In this document: positions 5,712 to 12,173 of the stretch, in pieces | Position numbering within the stretch: position 1 is the first letter of the stretch | Layout: the number at the start of each line of letters is the position of its first letter | Assembly (NCBI GenBank): GCA_003648395.1 | Contig: QMPB01000080.1 | Coordinates: 1-12,173 of the forward strand | DNA length: 12,173 nucleotides | Direction of reading: 5' to 3' | Source: Bacteroidota bacterium | GTDB taxonomy: Bacteria; Bacteroidota; Bacteroidia; Bacteroidales; UBA1556 | The notes under the pieces: model-generated | Told to the model about the DNA's origin: nothing | The model's input: the letters and a program-made list of their open reading frames with translations, nothing else | The model's database searches: none | Position numbers and translations under genes: made by a program

Positions 5712-7457
5712 ATGCAAAGAAGAATTAGAACATATATAGCTATAGCTATAGTTATAGCCATAAGTGCTTGCGCTACTATAGTAAGGCCTACAGGAGGGAC
5801 AAAGGATACAAGTGCACCTGTGGCATTAAATTATAATCCGCAAAATGGAAGTGTAAATTTTGCAGAAAATAAGGTTGTGATAAAATTTGATGAGTTTATT
5901 GTACTTGATAAACTAAATCAACAAATGGTAGTATCGCCACAAATGCCCGAGAAACCTATAGTTAGTGTCAATGGAAAAAAGCTTATTGTAGAGATTCCTG
6001 ACTCTTTGAAAGAAAACACTACCTATACTATATTCTTTGGCAATGCTGTTGTTAATTATAAGGAAAGAATACCTGTGCGTAATTTCTCTTATGTTTTTTC
6101 TACAGGTGCTATTGTTGATTCGTTAATAATAGAAGGGTCTGCTGTAAAAGCCTTTGATCATACTAATTATGACGAACTCTTTGTGATGCTTTATAAGTCT
6201 AAAGACGATAGTGTTATTTATAAAGAAAAACCATATTACCTTACAAAAGCTAATAAAATTGGTAATTTTAAACTTCCTAATTTAGCTCCTGGAGAATATC
6301 AAATTTATGCATTGAAGGATGCAAATAGGAATTATATTTACGACCAAGAAGATGAGGAAATAGCTTTTTGCAAGACCTTAGTTTCGCCATATCACCCATC
6401 AGAGTTTATAGGTAACGATAGTGTAAAGCCTAAAAAGGAGAAACCTAAGGATTTGAATCTTTTTGTTTTTCAGGAATGGCCTGATGAGATAAAGTATATG
6501 GATAAGAAAGTGACTCCGACTAAAAAAATACTTTTTACTTTCAATAAACCTATTGATAATTTTAATCTTATTCCATTGAATTTTGAGCCAGAAAAAGATT
6601 GGCATTTTGATGTTTATGGTAATGATAGAGATAGTGTAACTTGCTATCTTATGGGTGTTGAGCAAGATTTTATAGACATTATTGTTGCTGATGGCGATTT
6701 GCATTTAGATACTTTAGAAATTGTATTAGCAAAAAAGCAAAAAAGGAAATCTTCAAGCTCTAGCTTTGCTATTTTTGGTAATAAAAAGAAAAATAAAGAA
6801 AAAACAGATACCATCAAAAAGAAGGTTATTGTAAAGATAAAAATATCTGATAAAATAACTAGATCAATACATTTTTTCTCTGAATTGAGTTTTGCATTTG
6901 AAGTGCCTCTTGCGAAATACCAAGCTGATAGAATACATCTATATAAAGCACGAGATACTTTGTGGAGACCCGTAAAGATTGAAACTCGTATAACTAATGA
7001 AGACAGAAGAAAAAGAGTTAGTATAAAAGCAAATTTTGAGGAGAGAAAAAAATATAAATTAGTAGTAGACGATAGTACTTTCTTCGATTTGTATAATTCT
7101 ACCAACGATTCCATAGAAAGGATTTTTTCGACCACTGAACTTCGCGAGTATGGTAGTCTTGATTTAGAAGTGAATTATCCTGGCAATAACTCTCTAATAG
7201 TACAACTTTTAAATGCTAAGGAAGAGATTATTAGAGAAGATTTTATTAACGAATCGCAATTAATTAAATACCCATATATGATTCCTGGAAAATATAAAAT
7301 TAAGGCTATTCTTGATAATAATGGAAATGGAAAATGGGATAGAGGTGATTTTGAAAAGCGCCTTTTACCTGAAAGAATTTATTATGTGAATAAAATAATT
7401 GATATAAGAGCTAACTGGGATAATGAGCAAATATGGGAATTGGAAACAGAAGATTAG
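5712..7457 (+). CDS. Ig-like domain lipoprotein (Big_5 type), Bacteroidota-conserved
   Basis: The 581-residue protein starts with a lipoprotein signal peptide: M-Q-R-R-I-R, a hydrophobic core, and the lipobox I-S-A-C with the lipid-anchored Cys20. The next residues, C-A-T-I-V-R-P-T-G-G-T-K-D, are the usual start of a widespread Bacteroidota family of unknown role. Residues about 33-131 form a bacterial Ig-like (Big_5/SbsA-like) domain: P-Q-N-G-S-V-N-F, I-K-F-D-E-F-I, N-T-T-Y-T-I-F-F-G, Y-V-F-S-T-G. Residues 184-218 and about 525-570 look like two related beta-sandwich pieces (P-G-x-Y-x-I-x-A-x-x-D-x-N-x-N-x-x-x-D), resembling pre-albumin or carboxypeptidase-regulatory folds. A Lys/Ser-rich stretch (about 345-375) splits the middle. 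It bears ten D-(S/T)-(A/I/L/V/M/T) O-glycosylation sequons. It probably sits in the outer membrane facing the periplasm or surface; function unknown. It shares a divergent promoter region with the patatin gene and precedes the mannosyltransferase gene by 156 bp. Confidence 0.85.
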   Translation: MQRRIRTYIAIAIVIAISACATIVRPTGGTKDTSAPVALNYNPQNGSVNFAENKVVIKFDEFIVLDKLNQQMVVSPQMPEKPIVSVNGKKLIVEIPDSLKENTTYTIFFGNAVVNYKERIPVRNFSYVFSTGAIVDSLIIEGSAVKAFDHTNYDELFVMLYKSKDDSVIYKEKPYYLTKANKIGNFKLPNLAPGEYQIYALKDANRNYIYDQEDEEIAFCKTLVSPYHPSEFIGNDSVKPKKEKPKDLNLFVFQEWPDEIKYMDKKVTPTKKILFTFNKPIDNFNLIPLNFEPEKDWHFDVYGNDRDSVTCYLMGVEQDFIDIIVADGDLHLDTLEIVLAKKQKRKSSSSSFAIFGNKKKNKEKTDTIKKKVIVKIKISDKITRSIHFFSELSFAFEVPLAKYQADRIHLYKARDTLWRPVKIETRITNEDRRKRVSIKANFEERKKYKLVVDDSTFFDLYNSTNDSIERIFSTTELREYGSLDLEVNYPGNNSLIVQLLNAKEEIIREDFINESQLIKYPYMIPGKYKIKAILDNNGNGKWDRGDFEKRLLPERIYYVNKIIDIRANWDNEQIWELETED

Positions 7458-7558
7458 CTAAATATTTCTTAAGTATTGTATTATTTTTTGTTAAAGGGAT
7501 AATAAGTATTAGTTAGCAACGTTTTTTTTTTAAATTCGTGGATCGAAAAATTAGTTAT

Positions 7559-7580
7559 AAAAGCCTTAAAAAGGATTTTT
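7559..7580 (+). terminator. Hairpin with T-run between lipoprotein and DUF2723 genes
   Basis: AAAAGCCTT (7559-7567) pairs with AAGGATTTT (7571-7579) around AAA, with one G-A mismatch, and ends in five T. It may terminate the lipoprotein transcript about 100 bases after its stop, or form a 5'-leader hairpin of the next gene, if transcription starts at a weak box TAAATTCG at 7531-7538 (one mismatch to TAnnTTTG). The leader after it is A-rich with no Shine-Dalgarno. Confidence 0.35.
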
Positions 7581-7613
7581 AATTTATGCAACAAAACTTA
7601 CAAAACAAAACAT

Positions 7614-10600
7614 ATGAAAGTTTATCAAAAGTTAAATAACTGGATTGGCTGGGCAGTATTTGCCTTAGCATCAACAGTGTATCTTTTAACGGCAGAGCCA
7701 ACAGCAAGTCTTTGGGACTGTGGAGAGTATATTGCAACAGCATATAAATTACAAGTTGGTCACCCTCCAGGGGCACCATTTTTTCAACTTTTAGGAAAGT
7801 TTTTTAGTTTATTTGCTACCGATACCTCTCAAGTGGCGTTTATGGTTAATGTAATGTCAGCTTTTGCAAGTAGTTTTACTATTCTATTTTTGTTCTGGTC
7901 GATAACTCATCTTGCTCGCAAAATGATTATCAAAGGCGATAATGCAAAAATTGAAGGAGCTAATCTTATTGCTATTATTGGTAGTGGACTTGTGGGAGCT
8001 TTAGCTTATACTTTTACCGATTCGTTTTGGTTTTCGGCAGTAGAGGGCGAGGTGTACGCACTTAGTTCGTTCTTTACAGCAATTGTATTTTGGGCAATGC
8101 TCAAATGGGAAGATGTGGCCGATAAGCGACATGGATACCGTTGGTTAATTCTTATAGCATACCTTATAGGCCTTTCCATAGGTGTTCACCTTCTTAACTT
8201 GCTAACTATTCCGGCATTAGTTTATATTTACTATTTCAAGAAATACGAAACTTCTCCTAAGGGAATCATTTTATCGGGTATTTTATCAATTTTTCTATTG
8301 GCAATAATAATGTATGGTATTATTCCATGGGTTGTTATCCTTGCTGGTAATTTTGAAATATTCTTTGTTAATAATCTTGGAATGCCTTTCCATAGTGGTA
8401 CTATTGTATATTTCTTTATTGTACTTGCGTCTATTGCTTATGGATTATTTTATACTCAAAAGAATAAGAAACTTGTTGCCAATACGGTAATTTTGGGAGT
8501 TACATTCTTAATTATTGGATATTCTTCATTCTTTATTCTTGTAATTAGATCAAATGCTAATACTCCTATTGATGAGAATAACCCTGAGGATGCAACATCA
8601 ATGTTGGCATACTTAAATCGTGAGCAATATGGTTCTACGCCATTGCTAACTGGCCCTTATTTCAACTCGCCAACAAATCCTGGTAGTCAATGGGAAGATA
8701 AATCTGCCGTTTATACAAAATTATACTGTGTTGTAGTAGAAAAGAGCTTGCCAAAATCATCAAAAATTAAGGTTGGTGATAGAGGCTTAATAAAATTTTA
8801 TCAGTATAAAAAAGATGCTGAGAAGTTTATTGCCGAGAAAAATAATGCATCATATTCCATAAAACAAGCTTACGTTTTAACGGATTTAAGAAAAAATAGA
8901 ACTCCGACTTATGCGAGTAATGTAACAACGTTCTTTCCTCGAATGTGGAGTAATCAACGTGCGCCACATGCCAATGTTTATAAAAGTTATATGAATAATC
9001 CTAAGAGGATTACTGTAACTGATCAAGGGAAACAGAAAGTAATAGAGGTGCCTAGTTTTGGCGATAACCTTAATTTCTTTGTCAATTATCAGATAGGGCA
9101 TATGTATTTGCGCTACTTTATGTGGAATTTTGTTGGTCGTCAGAATGATATTCAAGGGCATGGCGATAAATTACATGGCAACTGGATTTCTGGTATAAGC
9201 GCTATTGATACTGCCCGATTGGGAGATCAGAGTATGCTTCCTATGAATTTGCTGAATAATAAAGGGAATAATAAGTATTACTTCTTGCCATTATTATTGG
9301 GATTATTGGGAATGGTTTATCACTTTATGAAAAATTATAAAGATGGAGTTGTTGTTCTAGCATTATTCTTAATGACAGGGCTTGCAATTGTAGTCTATCT
9401 TAATCAATATCCTTATCAGCCTCGCGAAAGAGATTATGCATACGTGGCATCCTTCTATGCCTTTGCAATATGGCTTGGCTTAGGTGTTTTAGCAATATAT
9501 GATTTATTGCGAACCAAAGTTAATCCCAAAGTTACTGCTATAGCTGCTACAGCTATTACCCTAGTGCTTGTACCAGGAGTTTTGGCTAGCGAAAACTGGG
9601 ACGATCATGATAGATCTGGCAGATATAATACACTGAATATTGCTAAGAATTATCTGAACTCTTGCGAAAAAAATGCAATTCTGTTTACTAATGGAGATAA
9701 CGATACTTTCCCTCTTTGGTATGCTCAAGAGGTTGAAGGTGTACGTACAGATATTAAGATTGTAAACCTTAGTTTATTTAATACCGACTGGTATGTAGAT
9801 CAAATGAGAAGAAAATCTTATGATGCAGATCCTATTCCTTTGAGTATTGGTAGAGACCAATATATACAAGGAACAAATGATGCTGGTTATTTCTTTGAGG
9901 AGAATAAAGTAGCCAAAAAAGGACAGTATTATAATATTAGAGATATAATGAACTTTTATTTTAGCTCTAATCCTAAAACTAAAATGCAACTACGCGATGG
10001 TTCAAGTATGAACTATTTGCCAACAAAAAATGTTTATATAAAAGTTGATAAAAAGAAAGTGGTGGCAAATGGTACTGTTGCAGAAAAAGATACTGCTTTA
10101 ATTGTTGATAAAGTAGAGTGGAAAATAAATAAGAATCTTGTTCAGAAGAATAATCTGATGATGATGGAAATGTTGGCCTCCTTTAATTGGGATAGACCAA
10201 TTTATTATGCTATTACAACAGGTGCTGATGCTTATTTAGACCTAATGCAGTATTTCCAGCTCGATGGAATGACATATCGCCTAGTGCCAATTAAGAGTAG
10301 CGGAAACTATACTCAAGGTTCATATGGTAGAGTAAATACAGATGTTCTTTATAATAGTATAATGAACGTATTTAAATATGATGGGCTTAATGACGAGAGT
10401 CTATATTTTGATGAGCATCATATGCGCTCCATCAGAAACTATAGAAGCAACTTTGCTCGCCTTACTACTGAGCTAATAAAAGAAGGTGATAATGAGAGAG
10501 CTCTTAAAGTGCTGGATAGATGTATGGAGGTTCTTCCTGAAGAAACTGTTCCTTATGATTTCTTTATGGTTCCTATAATGGAAGGTTATTACAGAGTTGG

Positions 10601-10841
10601 CGAAATTGAAAAAGCAAATGCTATTTCTCAACGTTTGGCCGATATTGCTCTTCACGACCTTAAGTTTTATTATAACGATAAAGTATTTGGCGAGTATATT
10701 AACGAAAAGAATAATGCATTAGTTATTGTAAGAGACGTTTCTCGCTTGGCAGGTCAATATGGTCAGGCAGATATTCAACAACATGCAAATACAATTTTCG
10801 AAACTTATAGTGCAAAATTTTCAAATGAGGCACGCCGATAG
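7614..10841 (+). CDS. DUF2723 (TMEM260-like) membrane protein, predicted GT-C O-mannosyltransferase
   Basis: The 1075-residue protein has a multi-helix membrane half (about 1-340), a soluble insert, more membrane helices (about 555-660) and a long soluble C-terminal half. The N-terminus carries the DUF2723 signature: T-A-E-P-T-A-S-L-W-D-C-G-E-Y-I (26-40), with Asp35/Glu38 in the first outward loop as in GT-C glycosyltransferases, and G-H-P-P-G-A-P (49-55). Further family marks are N-Q-Y-P-Y-Q-P-R-E-R-D-Y-A-Y, E-N-W-D-D-H-D-R-S, and F-T-N-G-D-N-D-T-F-P-L-W-Y-A-Q-E-V-E-G-V-R-T-D (about 690-712). The last 120 residues hold helical pairs resembling TPR repeats (E-G-D-N-E-R-A-L-K-V-L-D-R). The human relative TMEM260 transfers mannose to protein Ser/Thr; bacterial members are thought to do likewise from a lipid-linked sugar at the inner membrane, which I infer here. 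Length is typical of Bacteroidota members. The gene is complete, and a strong terminator follows. Confidence 0.88.
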   Translation: MKVYQKLNNWIGWAVFALASTVYLLTAEPTASLWDCGEYIATAYKLQVGHPPGAPFFQLLGKFFSLFATDTSQVAFMVNVMSAFASSFTILFLFWSITHLARKMIIKGDNAKIEGANLIAIIGSGLVGALAYTFTDSFWFSAVEGEVYALSSFFTAIVFWAMLKWEDVADKRHGYRWLILIAYLIGLSIGVHLLNLLTIPALVYIYYFKKYETSPKGIILSGILSIFLLAIIMYGIIPWVVILAGNFEIFFVNNLGMPFHSGTIVYFFIVLASIAYGLFYTQKNKKLVANTVILGVTFLIIGYSSFFILVIRSNANTPIDENNPEDATSMLAYLNREQYGSTPLLTGPYFNSPTNPGSQWEDKSAVYTKLYCVVVEKSLPKSSKIKVGDRGLIKFYQYKKDAEKFIAEKNNASYSIKQAYVLTDLRKNRTPTYASNVTTFFPRMWSNQRAPHANVYKSYMNNPKRITVTDQGKQKVIEVPSFGDNLNFFVNYQIGHMYLRYFMWNFVGRQNDIQGHGDKLHGNWISGISAIDTARLGDQSMLPMNLLNNKGNNKYYFLPLLLGLLGMVYHFMKNYKDGVVVLALFLMTGLAIVVYLNQYPYQPRERDYAYVASFYAFAIWLGLGVLAIYDLLRTKVNPKVTAIAATAITLVLVPGVLASENWDDHDRSGRYNTLNIAKNYLNSCEKNAILFTNGDNDTFPLWYAQEVEGVRTDIKIVNLSLFNTDWYVDQMRRKSYDADPIPLSIGRDQYIQGTNDAGYFFEENKVAKKGQYYNIRDIMNFYFSSNPKTKMQLRDGSSMNYLPTKNVYIKVDKKKVVANGTVAEKDTALIVDKVEWKINKNLVQKNNLMMMEMLASFNWDRPIYYAITTGADAYLDLMQYFQLDGMTYRLVPIKSSGNYTQGSYGRVNTDVLYNSIMNVFKYDGLNDESLYFDEHHMRSIRNYRSNFARLTTELIKEGDNERALKVLDRCMEVLPEETVPYDFFMVPIMEGYYRVGEIEKANAISQRLADIALHDLKFYYNDKVFGEYINEKNNALVIVRDVSRLAGQYGQADIQQHANTIFETYSAKFSNEARR

Positions 10842-10867
10842 TTTGAACATTTTATAGATAAAATATT

Positions 10868-10898
10868 AGGCTAGGTTGTTTCAATCTAGCCTTTTTTT
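10868..10898 (+). terminator. Rho-independent terminator of the DUF2723 gene
   Basis: AGGCTAGGTTG (10868-10878) pairs with CAATCTAGCCT (10882-10892) around a TTT loop, 11 bp with a single G-T wobble, and runs into seven T (10892-10898). It lies 27 bases after the stop codon. This is the clearest terminator in the window. Confidence 0.9.
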
Positions 10899-10907
10899 GT
10901 TCTATTG

Positions 10908-11079
10908 GATTAATACCAAATTAATACCAAAACACGCCATATAAATCGTTTATATTTCCCTATTACTGCGTTAAAAATTATTTCCATAGCTACGGCTATG
11001 CAAATAATTTTTGCCTTCTAATAGGAAAATATATTCCAATTTATTTATAGCGTATTTTGATACCAAATTGGTATAATTA
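10908..11079. repeat. ~170-bp palindromic element (MITE-like or dispersed palindrome)
   Basis: The two halves are imperfect reverse complements over the whole length. The centre is CATAGC (10985-10990) and GCTATG (10995-11000) around TACG; next TTATTT-type arms run to 10973 and 11012; then TATATTTCCCTATTA (10951-10965) pairs with TAATAGGAAAATATA (11019-11033) at 14 of 15 positions; the outer ends, TAATACCAAATTAATACC (from 10911) and TACCAAATTGGTATAA (to 11076), pair with small gaps. It contains no gene. The end sequence TACCAAATTGGTA is itself palindromic. The shape is that of a non-autonomous inverted-repeat element; similar palindromes occur in several Bacteroidota genomes in my recollection, which cannot be confirmed here. 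Confidence 0.75.
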
Positions 11080-11127
11080 TGGTTGTTATGCCAATTATAA
11101 TTAAAATACTTAGATTGTAATGAAAGG

Positions 11128-11190
11128 TTTTAGTCTGTTTGCCGCAAGGAGGGCAGGACTAAAACAATCATAATAATCATAACAATCAGC
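11128..11190. repeat. Hairpin followed by short AATCATA-type repeats, probable dispersed repeat
   Basis: TTTTAGTC (11128-11135) pairs with GACTAAAA (11157-11164), and TGCC (11140-11143) pairs with GGCA (11152-11155), around a GC-rich loop GCAAGGAG. The stretch after it, 11164-11188, repeats CAATCATAA/TAATCATAA/CAATCAG. The hairpin loop is GC-rich within very AT-rich DNA. No coding frame or known RNA family is recognised. The remainder of this intergenic gap (11191-11323) holds only AT-rich DNA and a TATATTAG box at 11288-11295, one mismatch from TAnnTTTG. Confidence 0.45.
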
Positions 11191-11323
11191 GTCTAAAGCA
11201 AGTATATTATTAGCAACATAGAGTTATAATTATCAGCAGCCAATTAAAAAGCTCATTTTATTAAATCAAATTAAAGATGAGTTTTTGTATATTAGCAGTC
11301 TTATTAAATTTAAATAAAAAATT

Positions 11324-12173
11324 ATGAGCATAAGTATAAGTTCAAACTTTGATGCAGGAAACATTGAAGTAATCGATATAAAAGACAGTAATAATATACA
11401 ACTTAAAATAGAAAAGGATACTAAATCTGATTTCTTGCAGTGGTTTTATTTTAGAATGCAAGGTGGCAAAGATCAGGCTTGCAAATTAAATATTATAAAT
11501 GCTGGAGATGCTGCATATCCCGAAGGTTGGGAGAATTATCAAGTTAGAGCTTCTTACGATCGCGAAATATGGTTTCAGATACCTACAGATTATAAAGATG
11601 GAGTTTTGAGTATGGAATTTACGCCAGATTATGACTCTGTTTATATTGCTTATTTTGCCCCATTTTCCTATGAGCAGCATCTGAATTTGGTAAATAGTGC
11701 GCAGCAATCTCCATTATGTAAGCTAGAAAGCATAGGAGAAACTATACAGGGAAGACCTATTGATTTTCTGAGAATAGGGGATGGTGATAATACAAAGAAA
11801 AAACTTTGGGTAATTGCTCGTCAGCACCCTGGCGAATCTATGGCTGAGTGGTTTATGCTTGGACTTATTAGCCGCATACTCGATGAGGAAGATTCTTCCT
11901 CAGTTAGTTTGCTTAAAAAAGCCAACCTATATCTTATCCCTAATATGAATATTGATGGCAGTATATTAGGTAATTTAAGAGTAAATGCCAATGGTATAAA
12001 TCTTAATAGAGAATGGGCAAATCCTAATATTGAGAATAGCCCAGAAGTATATTATGCAAAACAAAAAATGAGAGAAATAGGAATGGATTTTAATCTTGAT
12101 GTGCATGGCGACGAAGGGCTTCCTTATGTATTTATCTCAGGGATAGAAGGCATTCCTTCTTTTGATAAAAAGC
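11324..12173 (+). CDS. M14-family cytosolic-type zinc carboxypeptidase, N-terminal part (runs off window)
   Basis: The visible 283 residues have no signal peptide. Residues about 1-125 form the beta-rich N-terminal domain found in cytosolic carboxypeptidases (F-L-Q-W-F-Y-F-R-M-Q-G, Y-P-E-G-W-E-N-Y, I-A-Y-F-A-P-F-S-Y). The peptidase M14 domain then begins: G-R-P-I-D-F-L-R-I-G, the zinc motif R-Q-H-P-G-E-S (His168, Glu171), I-P-N-M-N-I-D-G (205-212), N-L-N-R-E-W (226-231, substrate-carboxylate Arg229) and the third zinc ligand His261 in D-V-H-G-D-E. The catalytic glutamate lies beyond the edge. Relatives of the Nna1/CCP group remove C-terminal residues from peptides or proteins; bacterial substrates are mostly unknown. 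The ATG at 11324 is followed directly by the conserved domain, and a weak TATATTAG box lies about 30 bases upstream. It stands apart from the mannosyltransferase gene, across a terminator and repeats. Confidence 0.92.
   Translation, partial: MSISISSNFDAGNIEVIDIKDSNNIQLKIEKDTKSDFLQWFYFRMQGGKDQACKLNIINAGDAAYPEGWENYQVRASYDREIWFQIPTDYKDGVLSMEFTPDYDSVYIAYFAPFSYEQHLNLVNSAQQSPLCKLESIGETIQGRPIDFLRIGDGDNTKKKLWVIARQHPGESMAEWFMLGLISRILDEEDSSSVSLLKKANLYLIPNMNIDGSILGNLRVNANGINLNREWANPNIENSPEVYYAKQKMREIGMDFNLDVHGDEGLPYVFISGIEGIPSFDKK

Noticed and set aside
6399..7135. Two overlapping minus-strand open frames (101 and 163 codons)
   Set aside because: They lie within the lipoprotein gene and owe their length to the Lys/Ser-rich, AT-rich coding sequence; no promoter or family resemblance.
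8886..10655. Three minus-strand open frames of 60-91 codons inside the DUF2723 gene
   Set aside because: The plus-strand frame is strongly conserved through these regions, and the antisense products show no recognisable features.
11164..11188. Possible CRISPR-like array (AATCATA repeats)
   Set aside because: The units are under 10 bases with no spacers of regular length, and no cas gene is present.
11246..11286. AAAAAGCTCAT / ATGAGTTTTT inverted sequence ahead of the carboxypeptidase gene
   Set aside because: Only five consecutive firm base pairs plus A-T pairs with a bulge and a 20-base AT-rich loop; not distinguishable from chance in this composition.
11120..11323. Possible riboswitch ahead of the carboxypeptidase gene
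   Set aside because: The hairpin has no conserved core of a riboswitch class I know, lies far upstream of the start, and the gene has no obvious metabolite link.

Overview
The window is AT-rich chromosomal DNA from a member of the Bacteroidota. Evidence is the family mix (a long DUF2723/TMEM260-type membrane protein, a patatin-Omp85 fusion, an Ig-like lipoprotein starting C-A-T-I-V-R-P-T-G-G), the lack of clear Shine-Dalgarno sites, and several upstream boxes fitting the Bacteroidota -7 consensus TAnnTTTG. Order-level placement is not possible from sequence alone; a Bacteroidales-like or Flavobacteriia-like genome both fit.

Layout. 1-138 (-): N-terminal 46 residues of an exported protein, cut by the window edge. 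183-577: gene-poor, with a GC-rich block and a decayed REP-associated (IS200-like, Y1) transposase carrying a short palindrome inserted in frame. 578-2221 (-): YfcC/DcuC-type carrier. 2262-2310: large hairpin. 2317-2964 (-): protein-L-isoaspartate O-methyltransferase. 3066-3297 (+): broken remnant of a Rossmann-type (Gfo/Idh/MocA-like) gene. 3316-5550 (-): patatin-like phospholipase fused to POTRA and Omp85 barrel. 5551-5711: divergent promoter region with a perfect inverted repeat. 5712-7457 (+): Ig-like lipoprotein. 7614-10841 (+): DUF2723 protein, a likely GT-C O-mannosyltransferase, ending in a strong terminator. 10842-11323: 482 bp without a gene, holding the terminator, a ~170-bp palindromic element and a further hairpin with short AATCATA-type repeats. 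11324-12173 (+): cytosolic-type M14 carboxypeptidase, cut by the window edge.

How the genes may work together. Most intact genes are housekeeping or envelope genes rather than one operon. The clearest link is the envelope cluster in the middle: a secreted lipase-barrel protein divergent from a lipoprotein, followed by a predicted protein O-mannosyltransferase. The lipoprotein has ten matches to the Bacteroides O-glycosylation sequon D-(S/T)-(A/I/L/V/M/T), against three in the longer patatin protein, so it may be a glycosylation substrate (inference).

I found no CRISPR array, tRNA, rRNA, phage or defence system, and no convincing undescribed multi-gene system. The most unusual signals are small: the in-frame palindrome in the transposase remnant and the repeat-rich intergenic regions.
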